From Mycobacterium neglectum (GTDB taxonomy: Bacteria; Actinomycetota; Actinomycetes; Mycobacteriales; Mycobacteriaceae): a stretch of DNA of 64,000 nucleotides. The notes below the pieces were generated by a model. That model was not told the DNA's origin, searched no databases, and saw only the letters and a program-made list of their open reading frames with translations. The DNA is taken from NCBI RefSeq assembly GCF_002591975.1, contig NZ_NVQE01000010.1, positions 90,969 through 154,968 of the forward strand. Reading direction: 5' to 3'. Position 1 is the stretch's first letter. Each line of letters starts with the position of its first letter. The position numbers and the translations under genes are program-made. Shown piece after piece: positions 8,766 to 17,413 of this stretch.

Positions 8766-11036
8766 GTGGCAACGGACGCTAGAGGAGCGCGCCTGATCCT
8801 CATCGCAGCCACCGTCACTGCGCTGGCGGTGGTCAACGCCATGGCGCCGTGGGGCCAGGCAGCCGCCCATCGCGGCGAAGTGATTTTGCAGCTGACCGCC
8901 GGCCTTTGTGCGACCGCTTGGGCAATCACCACTGCATGGCGCCTCAGCGCGAGAGCGCGCTGGTGGCGACTTATCTTTGCCGGGGCGGCGGTGTGCTGGC
9001 TGCTTGGTCACGTGTTTCGGTGGACCACCACCGGCGGGGTGGCAAAGGTGGGTGCGAGCGCCGCCTACCTGACGGCGACCGCGCTGGCTGCAGTTGCGGT
9101 GATTCTGCTTGTGAACGCCAGCGACAGCATGTCCGGAACGGCAAGGAGCCAGTGGCGGGCACTCTCGGTCGCCAACGTCCTCGACGGAGTTGTCGCCGGT
9201 ATCGCGTTCCTGATCCTCGCGGCTATGAGTGGTTTCCGCACTGGCGCGATTGCTGCGGTTCCCCGGTCGGGAGTCGCGGCCGTTGAGATCGTTTACGTTC
9301 TGCTCGAGGTGTTCATCGTCGCGGTCGTGGTACTGATCGCGATGATCTACGATCCGGGCCGCCCATCTCGGGCGACCTATCTGCTGATGGCCGGCGGGCT
9401 GGTCACGATGGCTGCGGCCGACAGGATGGTCGCCTACTTCCGCTCAGTGGGCATGGAGAGTGGCGAACTGTGGGCCGGGATCGGGCTGATCGTCGGCCCG
9501 CTGTTGATTGCGTTCGCGATGCTTGACTCGTGGCCGTGGGGCAAAGATCGTGCGAACCGCGGCAGCGACTGGGCGCAGCTGATACTGCCCTACTGCGGAT
9601 TTATCGGCCTCGCACTGCTTTTCGCGTTTCATGTGATTAACGGGCACACGCTGTCGCCGCTGGCGGTCATCGCCGCGGTGGCGATGGTCATTCTGGTGAC
9701 TGCGCGCCAAGTAGTTGCAATGCGTGCTCAGAATCTGTTGACCCAGCGCCTGTATCGCGCGCAGAAACGCCTCGCGTACCAGTTGCACCACGACGCGCTG
9801 ACTGGGTTACCCAATCGGATCCTGTTTGCCCAGCGGCTCGACGAGGCGATGCGGGACGGGAAGTTCATGCTGATTTTCGTCGACCTCGATGACTTCAAAG
9901 AGGTGAACGACCGCTTCGGCCATGCAGCTGGCGACGAATTGCTGTGCGCCATAGGGGGTCGCCTCAAACGCTGCGTGCGGGACACCGACACGCTGGCGCG
10001 AATCGGCGGAGACGAGTTCGCGGTGTTGATCGACGGCGAATCCGAACAGCTGGAAGACGCCGCGGAGCGGCTGCGGGTGGCGCTGAGGGATCCGTTCGCG
10101 CTGCAAGGATCCGCGGTACGGGTCAAAGCGAGTATGGGTCTGGTAAGGCCGGGGGCCGACGGTGTGGCCCAGACGTCCGATGATCTGCTGAGGCAGGCCG
10201 ACATCTCGATGTACGCGGGCAAGAGGCTCGGCAAGGACACCGCTGTGGTGTATCAACCGTCGTCGGGCGCAACCATCGATTTCCCGACGGCACTTCGCGA
10301 CGCCGACGGCGGCGCCCCGCCCGGCTTCCGCCTCGTCTACCAAGTCGTGGTGCGGTTGCCCGACGGCATCCCCGTCGCGGTCGAAGCCCTCGCGAGGTGG
10401 ACCACGCCGACCGGAATCGAGATGTCCCCTGAGACATTCGTCGCCGCGGCGGAGGCGGCGGGGCTCGGCGCAGACCTCGACGCGCTAGTCCTGGACTTGG
10501 CGTTCCGTGACGTCCGGGAGGCGGGCCTGGACCTCGACGTCCATGTGAACTTCGGCGCAGGCCGGCTGGGCAACCCCGCGTTCGAGCAGCAGGTGCGGCG
10601 GGCGTTGGTGCGACATCACTTCCCGCCGAGCCGGCTCGTCGTGGAGATCACCGAGACGCTGCCGATCGTCGATCTCGGCCACGCCGCGACCCAGATCAAG
10701 CGGATGAATGAATTCGGAGTGAAGGTGGCGCTGGACGATTTCGGCGCCGGGTTCAACTCGCTGATGTATCTGCACGCCCTACCGGTGCAGATCGTCAAGC
10801 TGGACCGGGGTCTGGCGTCCGCCGATCCGGCGCGGGACCTGACGCTGTATCGCTCGGTCATTCGTCTGTGCCACGAACAGGGTCTGGACGTCATCGTTGA
10901 GGGCATCGAGTCGGTCGCCCAGTCCGAAATGGTGCACCGCGCGGGCGGTCGCCTGGCCCAGGGACATCTGTTCGGGTATCCGGTGCCGATCGCCGAACTC
11001 ACCTTGACCCCTCCCGTGCGCGTCGAGCGGGTCTGA
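8766..11036 (+). CDS. Membrane-bound GGDEF-EAL cyclic-di-GMP turnover protein
   Basis: A 756-residue protein: about nine N-terminal transmembrane helices (residues ~10-330), then a diguanylate cyclase domain with an intact GGDEF motif (residues ~414-418, ARIGGDEFAVL), then a phosphodiesterase domain with EAL at ~540-542 (VEALARW). The EAL domain keeps LVVEITET, LDDFGAGFNSL, VKLDRGL and EGIES, so most metal and substrate residues are present, though NFG replaces the usual N-x-S. It may both make and break c-di-GMP, with the membrane region as sensor. GTG 8766 follows a strong AGGAGG ribosome site. The gene stands alone between the EamA gene and the convergent tetR. Confidence 0.9.
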   Translation: MATDARGARLILIAATVTALAVVNAMAPWGQAAAHRGEVILQLTAGLCATAWAITTAWRLSARARWWRLIFAGAAVCWLLGHVFRWTTTGGVAKVGASAAYLTATALAAVAVILLVNASDSMSGTARSQWRALSVANVLDGVVAGIAFLILAAMSGFRTGAIAAVPRSGVAAVEIVYVLLEVFIVAVVVLIAMIYDPGRPSRATYLLMAGGLVTMAAADRMVAYFRSVGMESGELWAGIGLIVGPLLIAFAMLDSWPWGKDRANRGSDWAQLILPYCGFIGLALLFAFHVINGHTLSPLAVIAAVAMVILVTARQVVAMRAQNLLTQRLYRAQKRLAYQLHHDALTGLPNRILFAQRLDEAMRDGKFMLIFVDLDDFKEVNDRFGHAAGDELLCAIGGRLKRCVRDTDTLARIGGDEFAVLIDGESEQLEDAAERLRVALRDPFALQGSAVRVKASMGLVRPGADGVAQTSDDLLRQADISMYAGKRLGKDTAVVYQPSSGATIDFPTALRDADGGAPPGFRLVYQVVVRLPDGIPVAVEALARWTTPTGIEMSPETFVAAAEAAGLGADLDALVLDLAFRDVREAGLDLDVHVNFGAGRLGNPAFEQQVRRALVRHHFPPSRLVVEITETLPIVDLGHAATQIKRMNEFGVKVALDDFGAGFNSLMYLHALPVQIVKLDRGLASADPARDLTLYRSVIRLCHEQGLDVIVEGIESVAQSEMVHRAGGRLAQGHLFGYPVPIAELTLTPPVRVERV

Positions 11037-11070
11037 GTCGCAGACTGCCGCGAGCGACCGTGTTCCCTCG

Positions 11071-11643
11071 CTATGACGGTGGCGGCGGACCGACGAGCAG
11101 CTGCTGGAAAACCGGTCCGGCCCATCTGCTGAGCTCTTCGCGACTGAGGTTCGCAATCGGGGGATTGGCGAGCACCGAGCGGGTCATCGCCAGGCCGATG
11201 ACGAACGCATCCGTCAGTGCGATGCGCACGCTGTCGTTGTCGGGTGTGACCGACTGCAATGCCGGTGCCACATTCGTGGCCAGCGTCTCGTTGATCGTCT
11301 CGGCGGCCACCCGGCTGGTGCCCGCAGCGCGCAGGAGCGCCAGGAAGGTGTCGTCGTCCTCCCACACCGCGAAGTACCGCGGCAACAACATGTCCGGGAT
11401 ATCGTTCGACTTCGCGCCGTCGAGATCCGGCAGTTCGATCTTGAACTCGGTCGCCGTCGCGAACAGGTCTTCTTTGCTGCCGAAGTAGCGGCTGACAAGG
11501 GCGGCATCGACGCCGACGTCGGCCGCTATCGCGCGGAGCGTGGTGGGTTCGTACCCGTCTGTCGCGAATCGACGGCGTGCGGCCGCCAGGATGTCAGCCC
11601 GAGTCTTGGCGGCGTTGCGTGGTCTCGGTGTGGCCATCGCCAA
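11071..11643 (-). CDS. TetR-family transcriptional regulator
   Basis: A 190-residue protein with an N-terminal TetR DNA-binding domain: helix-turn-helix at about residues 36-62 (LRAIAADVGVDAALVSRYFG then SKEDLF). The C-terminal ligand domain is variable. It is divergent from mmpL and the type III PKS operon with about 110 bases between the starts; this space contains three palindromes, so it very likely represses that operon and itself, responding to an exported lipid or drug-like ligand. ATG 11643 is the first of two close starts (MAMATPRPRNAAKTRADIL); the second Met at residue 3 is also possible. Confidence 0.88.
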   Translation of the reverse strand: MAMATPRPRNAAKTRADILAAARRRFATDGYEPTTLRAIAADVGVDAALVSRYFGSKEDLFATATEFKIELPDLDGAKSNDIPDMLLPRYFAVWEDDDTFLALLRAAGTSRVAAETINETLATNVAPALQSVTPDNDSVRIALTDAFVIGLAMTRSVLANPPIANLSREELSRWAGPVFQQLLVGPPPPS

Positions 11644-11650
11644 ATGCTAT

Positions 11651-11732
11651 GTCATCAGCTGTTGACTTCCGGGGCGTACGGTCTTACTGTGCTAAGTCAT
11701 CGACGGATGACAATTCTCAACAAATGTTGAGA
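11651..11732. promoter_or_regulatory. Divergent tetR/mmpL control region with three palindromes
   Basis: Three inverted repeats lie between tetR and mmpL. The first, at 11651-11666, is near-perfect (GTCATCAG then CTGTTGAC, one mismatch pair). The second, at 11696-11711, is GTCATC-N4-GATGAC. The third, at 11715-11732, is a perfect 8-base repeat, TCTCAACA-AA-TGTTGAGA. All lie where a TetR dimer would block the divergent promoters. Which one is the operator cannot be decided from sequence alone; the 18-base perfect one closest to mmpL is the best candidate. Confidence 0.6.
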
Positions 11733-11754
11733 TACCAGGTGAGCGGGTGATTTC

Positions 11755-14040
11755 ATGGTTATCATCGCCAGACACAGGCAGATTATCCCGACCGGGCCCC
11801 GCGCGGGGGCCTCCCCTCCGAAGGTGGGAATTTTGCAACGCATCGCTCATCTCGCAATCGCTGCACCGCGGCGGATGCTCGTACTCGCCGCGCTCGTGGC
11901 GGTGGCTACCGGCATCTTCGGCGTGCCGGTCGCAAAGAGCCTGTGCGCATGTGGTCTCGAGGACCCCTCGTCCGAATCCGCCCAGGCGAAGGAGCTGCTG
12001 ACGGACAAGTTCGGCGTCGGCGATGTTCAGATGGCGATCACCGTCAGCGCGCCGGACGGGGCAGACGGCAGTGCTGCACGCACGGTAGGCACGGAGATGG
12101 TCAACGAACTGACGCGCTCGCCGCACGTCACGTCGGTCACGTCGTTGTGGACGGCGTCGCCGGCTGAGCGCGCGGCTCTGGTCAGCATCGACGGTAGGTC
12201 CGGGCTGATCGTGGTCGGCATCGCCGGCGACGAGAGCAGCACCCAGGAGGACGCAAAGAGGTTGTCGGACAATCTCATTCGCGACCGAGATGGTGTGACG
12301 GTACGTGCGGGCGGTGAAGCGATGATGAACGTCGAGATCACCGAACAATCCCAGCACGACCTGCTGCTCATGGAGTCCTTGGCGATTCCCATCAGCTTCC
12401 TCGTCCTCGTCTGGGTGTTCGGCGGTCTGCTGGCTGCGGCGATTCCGCTCGCGGTCGGCGGTATGGCGATTCTGGGGGCGCTTGCCGTGCTCCGCGGTGT
12501 GACCAGCTTTGCGGACGTCTCCATTTTCGCGCTGAACCTCAGCGCCGCAATGGGTTTGGCGCTCGCCATCGACTACACACTGCTGATCATCAGCCGGTAC
12601 CGCGACGAGCTGGCCGGCGGCGCCGAGCGTGAGGATGCGCTGGTGACGACCATGGCGACGGCGGGGCGCACCGTTGTGTTCTCGGCAACGATCGTGGCCT
12701 TGTCGATGGCGGTGATGATCATCTTCCCGATGGCGTTCCTGAAGTCGTTCGCCTACGCGGGGGTGGCCACCGTCGCCTTCGCCGCCCTTGCGGCCCTATT
12801 TGTGACTCCCGCGGCACTGGTTGTGCTCGGCGATCGGTTGCAAACCTTCGATATTCGCCGACTGGTCCGCCGGATCCTCAAGCGGCCGGACCCTGTTGTG
12901 CGTCCCGTCGAGCAACAGTTCCTCTATCGCTGGACCAAAGCCGTCATGCGGCGCGCTCTGCCCGCCGGAACGGCTGTCGTCGTCCTGCTCGTGCTGCTCG
13001 GCGCCCCATTCCTCGGGGTGAAATGGGGCTTCCCCGACGACCGGGTACTCCCCGAGACAGCATCGGCGCATCGGGTCGGTGATGAGTTACGCGCCCAGTT
13101 CCCCGACGACTCGTCGACCGCTGTCAGCATCGCCGTGCCCGACGCAAGTGGCCTGACCGCGGCCGAGTTCGACGGATACGCGATAGACCTGACGAAGGTT
13201 GCGAACGTGGTGGGTGTGACGCCTGCCCGGGTGGTCGACGGGAGTGCGTATATGGCGGTTCACAGTACCGAACCGCTGTTCTCCGAATCGTCCGAAGCGC
13301 AACTCGATGCATTGCATGCAGTTACAGGGCCCGGGGGACGGGACGTACTCTTCGCGGGCACCGCGCAGGTGAACCGGGACAGCGTCGATGCGATCACGAC
13401 TCGGCTACCGGTCGTGCTCGGGCTCATCGCCGTGATCATGTTTGCGGTCCTGTTCCTGCTCACCGGCAGCGTGATGATCCCGCTGAAAGCGTTGGTGCTC
13501 AACGTGCTGTCGCTGTCGGCGGCTTTCGGCGCAATGGTGTGGATCTTTCAGGAGGGACACCTCGGCGGACTCGGGACGACCACGACCGGAGTCCTGGTCG
13601 CCAGCATTCCAGTGCTGCTGTTCTGCATTGCTTTCGGGCTTTCGATGGACTACGAGGTCTTCCTGGTCTCCCGCATCCGCGAGTTCTGGCTGAAGACATC
13701 GAACAGCGACGAGAGCGTCGCGCTGGGGATCGCGCGCACCGGCAGGGTCGTGACGGCGGCCGCCGTCGTCATGTGCATCTCGTTCGCGGCGCTGATCGCC
13801 GCCCAGGTGTCGTTCATGCGGATGTTCGGCCTCGGCCTGACCCTGGCGATCCTGGTCGACGCCACTCTGGTCCGCATGGTCCTGCTCCCCGCGTTCATGC
13901 ATGTCATGGGCAAGTGGAACTGGTGGGCGCCCACATGGATGTCCAGGATTCACGAGCGCTTCGGCATCGAAGACGGCCTCGCTTCGATTCGCAGTGAACC
14001 AGCAGGCATCGGATTGCGTGTCCAAGGAAAGGGAGAGTGA
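11755..14040 (+). CDS. MMPL/RND-family lipid transporter
   Basis: A 761-residue protein with the RND topology: helix 1 near residue 40-60, a large periplasmic domain, five clustered helices, a second outside domain from about 425, then a second five-helix bundle. Landmarks are FALNLSAAMGLALAIDYTLL and IAFGLSMDYEVFLVSRIRE, with the membrane Asp-Tyr pairs of proton-coupled MMPL exporters. It heads an operon with the type III PKS, methyltransferase and FAD enzyme (3 bases to the next ATG), so it probably exports their lipid product. Start ATG 11755 has only a weak ribosome site. A GC-rich hairpin at 11795-11811 and family similarity starting at ILQRIAHLAIAAPRR leave open a downstream start near 11827. 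Confidence 0.9.
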   Translation: MVIIARHRQIIPTGPRAGASPPKVGILQRIAHLAIAAPRRMLVLAALVAVATGIFGVPVAKSLCACGLEDPSSESAQAKELLTDKFGVGDVQMAITVSAPDGADGSAARTVGTEMVNELTRSPHVTSVTSLWTASPAERAALVSIDGRSGLIVVGIAGDESSTQEDAKRLSDNLIRDRDGVTVRAGGEAMMNVEITEQSQHDLLLMESLAIPISFLVLVWVFGGLLAAAIPLAVGGMAILGALAVLRGVTSFADVSIFALNLSAAMGLALAIDYTLLIISRYRDELAGGAEREDALVTTMATAGRTVVFSATIVALSMAVMIIFPMAFLKSFAYAGVATVAFAALAALFVTPAALVVLGDRLQTFDIRRLVRRILKRPDPVVRPVEQQFLYRWTKAVMRRALPAGTAVVVLLVLLGAPFLGVKWGFPDDRVLPETASAHRVGDELRAQFPDDSSTAVSIAVPDASGLTAAEFDGYAIDLTKVANVVGVTPARVVDGSAYMAVHSTEPLFSESSEAQLDALHAVTGPGGRDVLFAGTAQVNRDSVDAITTRLPVVLGLIAVIMFAVLFLLTGSVMIPLKALVLNVLSLSAAFGAMVWIFQEGHLGGLGTTTTGVLVASIPVLLFCIAFGLSMDYEVFLVSRIREFWLKTSNSDESVALGIARTGRVVTAAAVVMCISFAALIAAQVSFMRMFGLGLTLAILVDATLVRMVLLPAFMHVMGKWNWWAPTWMSRIHERFGIEDGLASIRSEPAGIGLRVQGKGE

Positions 14041-14043
14041 GAC

Positions 14044-15102
14044 ATGACTGTCATTGCAGCCGTACGTGGGGAATTACCGGAACGCTGCTATACCCAGGCC
14101 GAACTGACCGATGCGCTGCTGGCGATGCCAGGATTCTCAGGGCACGAACACTTCATCCGAGCCGTGCATGAGAGCGCGAAGGTCGATAGCCGGCACATGG
14201 TGCTCCCCCTGGAGGACTACGCCGGGCTCACCGACTTCGGAGCCGCCAACGACCATTTCATCGAGTACGCGGTCGAACTCGGATGCGCCGCGATAACCGG
14301 AGCGCTCGAGGAGGCGGGGCTGAAACCGTCCGATGTCGACCTACTCGTGACGACTACGGTCACCGGGCTCGCGGTCCCGACCGTCGACGCGCGGATCGCA
14401 GGCCGGATCGGGCTGCGGCCCGACGTGCGCCGGGTGCCGCTGTTCGGGCTGGGCTGTGTGGCCGGCGCGGCGGGTACCGCACGCCTGCATGACTATCTGC
14501 GCGGTGATCCTGACGGCGTCGCGGTCCTGCTCGCGGTGGAACTGTGCTCGCTGATGCCGAAATCCGAGCCGTCGATGGCCACGTTGGTCGGCAGTGCGCT
14601 CTTCGGAGACGGGGCTGCGGCCGTTGTGGCAGTCGGCGATCGTCGGGCCGAGCAAATCGGTGCGTCCGGCCCCGAGGTGATCGACTCGCGCAGCCACCTG
14701 TACCCCAACTCGCTGCGCACGATGGGGTGGGATGTGGGTGCCACCGGGTTCCGGCTGGTGCTCTCGCCAGATGTGCCCGTGGTGGTCGAGCGTTACCTCG
14801 CTGACGACGTTACTGAATTCCTTGCATCGCATGACCTTACGATCGGCGATATCGGGACGTGGGTGAGTCATCCCGGTGGCCCGAAGGTGATCGAGGCGAT
14901 CGTCTCCACGTTGGGGCTAGACGACGACGCGCTGGAACTGACCTGGCGTTCACTGGCCGAGGTCGGCAACCTGTCGTCAGCGTCCGTCCTGCACGTGCTG
15001 CGCGACACGATGGCCAAGCGGCCGCCCGCGGGCAGTCCTGGACTACTAATGGCCATGGGGCCGGGCTTCTGCTCCGAACTCGTTCTGCTGCGGTGGCGAT
15101 GA
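14044..15102 (+). CDS. Type III polyketide synthase (chalcone-synthase-like)
   Basis: A 352-residue thiolase-fold enzyme with the complete type III PKS catalytic triad: Cys138 in [11 protein letters not shown], His276 in VSHPGGPK and Asn309 in VGNLSSAS. Such enzymes extend an acyl-CoA starter with malonyl-CoA and cyclise the chain to alkylresorcinols or pyrones; mycobacterial members accept long fatty acyl starters. The order PKS - ICMT methyltransferase - FAD hydroxylase is that of the Streptomyces srsABC phenolic-lipid operon. The ATG follows the mmpL stop directly behind GGAGAGTGAGAC and its stop overlaps the next start (ATGA). The exact product is not deducible. Confidence 0.92.
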   Translation: MTVIAAVRGELPERCYTQAELTDALLAMPGFSGHEHFIRAVHESAKVDSRHMVLPLEDYAGLTDFGAANDHFIEYAVELGCAAITGALEEAGLKPSDVDLLVTTTVTGLAVPTVDARIAGRIGLRPDVRRVPLFGLGCVAGAAGTARLHDYLRGDPDGVAVLLAVELCSLMPKSEPSMATLVGSALFGDGAAAVVAVGDRRAEQIGASGPEVIDSRSHLYPNSLRTMGWDVGATGFRLVLSPDVPVVVERYLADDVTEFLASHDLTIGDIGTWVSHPGGPKVIEAIVSTLGLDDDALELTWRSLAEVGNLSSASVLHVLRDTMAKRPPAGSPGLLMAMGPGFCSELVLLRWR

Positions 15103-15614
15103 GCGTGTTCTGGTATGTCGCGCTGATCGCGGTCATCGGCGTCGAGCGGCTGGCCGAACTGGTTGTCTCCAAACGAAACTGGGTGTGGAGTCGCGAGCGC
15201 GGTGGAGTCGAGTTCGGCGCAGGCCACTATCCGGTGATGGTCGTGCTGCATGTCGGTCTGCTCGCGGGATGTCTGGTCGAGGTGTTCGTGTTTCAGCGAC
15301 CTTTCATACCCGCGCTGGGCTGGCCGATGTTGGCGATCGTCGTGGCCGCGCAGGCCCTGCGCTGGTGGTGCATCACTACGCTGGGGCATCAGTGGAACAC
15401 CCGCGTCATCGTCGTGCCCGGTGGGCAGCGGGTGACCGGCGGGCCATACCGGCTGATCCCGCACCCGAACTACGTCGCGGTCGTACTCGAGGGCATCGCA
15501 CTGCCGTTGGTGCACTCGGCCTGGATCACCGCCCTGATCTTCACCGTGCTGAACGCGGAACTGCTGCGCAACCGCATCAAGGTCGAGAACGGCGCGTTGG
15601 CGAGCCTGACATGA
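15099..15614 (+). CDS. ICMT-type membrane methyltransferase (SrsB-like)
   Basis: A 171-residue membrane protein of the isoprenylcysteine carboxyl methyltransferase family, with about four helices and the SAM-site block [19 protein letters not shown] followed by a second signature [12 protein letters not shown]. In type III PKS operons these proteins O- or C-methylate the alkylresorcinol product using S-adenosylmethionine; that role is inferred from the neighbours. The start overlaps the PKS stop and the end overlaps the ATG of the FAD enzyme, so the three are translationally coupled. Confidence 0.87.
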   Translation: MSVFWYVALIAVIGVERLAELVVSKRNWVWSRERGGVEFGAGHYPVMVVLHVGLLAGCLVEVFVFQRPFIPALGWPMLAIVVAAQALRWWCITTLGHQWNTRVIVVPGGQRVTGGPYRLIPHPNYVAVVLEGIALPLVHSAWITALIFTVLNAELLRNRIKVENGALASLT

Positions 15615-16627
15615 TCGATCTGCTCGTCGCCGGCGGTGGCCCCGCGGGGCTGGCCACGGCGCTCTACGGTGCACGGGCTGGACTCGACGTCGCCGTCGTC
15701 GAGCGACGAACGGGCGTGCTGGACAAGGCTTGTGGCGAAGGAATGATGCCGCACACCGTCGCGCACCTCGACCGGCTGGGGGTGGCGGCAGAGGGCAGAC
15801 CGTTACGTGGGATCAGTTACCTCAAAGGTGATCGACGGGTAAATGCTTCCTTCACCGCGGGCGCCGGGCGCGGTGTGCGCAGGACCGTTCTGCATGCCGC
15901 GCTCTTGCGAGCCGCCGAAGCTGCCGGAGTGAAGCTGGTACACGGGGAGTTCGGTGAGATCACTCAGCACGCAGACTCGGTGTCCGCCGCGGGATTCGAG
16001 GCCAGGTATCTGGCGGCGGCGGACGGGCTGCATTCACCGATTCGCAAGGCAATGGGATTGGACGCGGCGACGACGGGGCCGCGCCGGTGGGGGATCCGGC
16101 GGCATGTCGACATCGCCCCGTGGACGGATTCGGTTGAGGTGCATTGGTCGCGCAGTGCGGAGGCCTATGTCACGCCGGTGGCCGACGACTGCGTCGGCAT
16201 CGCGATGCTGAGTGCCGACCGTGGCGGATTCGATCGGCACTTCGAGGCGTTCGGCGAACTTCGGGACAGGGTCGCGGGCCACGCGCACGGTCAGGACAGG
16301 GCCGCGGGACCGCTGCGGCAGAACGTTCGTAACCGCACGGCGGGTCGCGTGCTTCTGGTCGGCGATGCCGCCGGCTACATCGACGCGCTAACCGGCGAAG
16401 GGATGGGGTTGGCGTTCGGCGCCGCCGAACTGTTGGTGGACTGCGTCGTGCGCAATAGCCCCGAGGACTACGACCGGCAGTGGCGCCTGCTCACGCGGCG
16501 TTATCGCATGCTGACCGCGGGCTTGCTCGCGGCGAGCGGGCTTAGACCGGTGCGCTCGGCCATTGTGCCTGCGGCACAAGCCTTGCCGAGCGTGTTCAGC
16601 CGGTTGGTGAATCTGCTCGCGGACTGA
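15611..16627 (+). CDS. FAD-dependent monooxygenase (SrsC-like / geranylgeranyl-reductase family)
   Basis: A 338-residue flavoprotein with GGGPAGLATALYGARAG at residues 7-23 (GxGxxG), the DG motif in AADGLHSPIRKAMG, and the GDAAG motif in RVLLVGDAAGYIDALTGEG. It belongs to the group of aromatic hydroxylases and prenyl reductases. Beside a type III PKS and methyltransferase it most likely hydroxylates the phenolic lipid ring to a hydroquinone, which oxidises to a quinone, as SrsC does. Its last 32 bases overlap the convergent merR gene. Confidence 0.87.
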   Translation: MIDLLVAGGGPAGLATALYGARAGLDVAVVERRTGVLDKACGEGMMPHTVAHLDRLGVAAEGRPLRGISYLKGDRRVNASFTAGAGRGVRRTVLHAALLRAAEAAGVKLVHGEFGEITQHADSVSAAGFEARYLAAADGLHSPIRKAMGLDAATTGPRRWGIRRHVDIAPWTDSVEVHWSRSAEAYVTPVADDCVGIAMLSADRGGFDRHFEAFGELRDRVAGHAHGQDRAAGPLRQNVRNRTAGRVLLVGDAAGYIDALTGEGMGLAFGAAELLVDCVVRNSPEDYDRQWRLLTRRYRMLTAGLLAASGLRPVRSAIVPAAQALPSVFSRLVNLLAD

Positions 16628-17366
16628 GATTGCGCACGATCTCGCCCGCCCGGCGCAGCACATCGAGTTGCGCCGGGTTGTACAGGTCGATCATCGCGGC
16701 GCCGATCGCCTTCTCGGCGAAACGTTCTCCGCGAGGTGCATCCGATCGGGACTGCGCGAGGCTGGGGTGTGCTTCGTTGATCGCCCGAATGTAGGGAGCG
16801 AGCCGTTGGGCGAGATCTTCGCGCGTCGCCTCGTCGGCGTCGGCGGGCAAGTTGTCCAGTTCGGATGCATTGGGATCGTCGGGCGCCTCGCGCATCATGT
16901 CGGCGTAGGCCTGCCTGCCGCGCGGCCCCAGCACGCGGCTCAGCACGACCACGAGCTTGCGATCTGCGTCGGTCATCTTGGCCGCGGTGTCCGGCGCGAC
17001 GAAATCGGGTGGCAGATCCGTCGGTGCCGACAGCTCAATCAGCTCGCGGAGTTCCTTGCGGGCGTGTTGCAAGCGGGTGATCGTCTCGGCGAGTTCGGCG
17101 TCGAGGTCGCGCAGGGCCTGCTCGGGGTGGTCGTCGGATTCACCCATCGCGGCGATCTGGGGGAGCGAGAAGCCGAGATCGACGAGCCGCTTGATGCGCA
17201 CCAACCGAACGAGATGCTCGACGCCGTACTGCTTGTAGCCGTTGGAACGACGTTCGGGCTCGCGGAGCAGTCCGACCTGGTGGTAGTGCCGCACCGCCCG
17301 CAGGCTGGTGCCGGCCAGCTCGGCGAGTTCACGGGTGCTCCAGGCCACGTTTCCATCATGGATCAT
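16596..17366 (-). CDS. MerR-family transcriptional regulator
   Basis: A 256-residue protein with a MerR DNA-binding domain at the N-terminus (STRELAELAGTSLRAVRHYHQ then VGLLREPERRSNGYKQYG), a coiled-coil linker at about 90-115 (LDAELAETITRLQHARKELREL) and a long C-terminal domain of unknown ligand. No metal-binding cysteine cluster is present, so it is not a metal sensor. It is divergent from the S9 peptidase (47 bases between starts) and probably controls that gene. The C-terminus overlaps the convergent FAD monooxygenase. Confidence 0.87.
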   Translation of the reverse strand: MIHDGNVAWSTRELAELAGTSLRAVRHYHQVGLLREPERRSNGYKQYGVEHLVRLVRIKRLVDLGFSLPQIAAMGESDDHPEQALRDLDAELAETITRLQHARKELRELIELSAPTDLPPDFVAPDTAAKMTDADRKLVVVLSRVLGPRGRQAYADMMREAPDDPNASELDNLPADADEATREDLAQRLAPYIRAINEAHPSLAQSRSDAPRGERFAEKAIGAAMIDLYNPAQLDVLRRAGEIVRNLSPRADSPTG

Positions 17367-17413
17367 CGGAGCCGACTTGACTGTGCCGCAGCGTCCGGGT
17401 GTGCCATGGAGAC

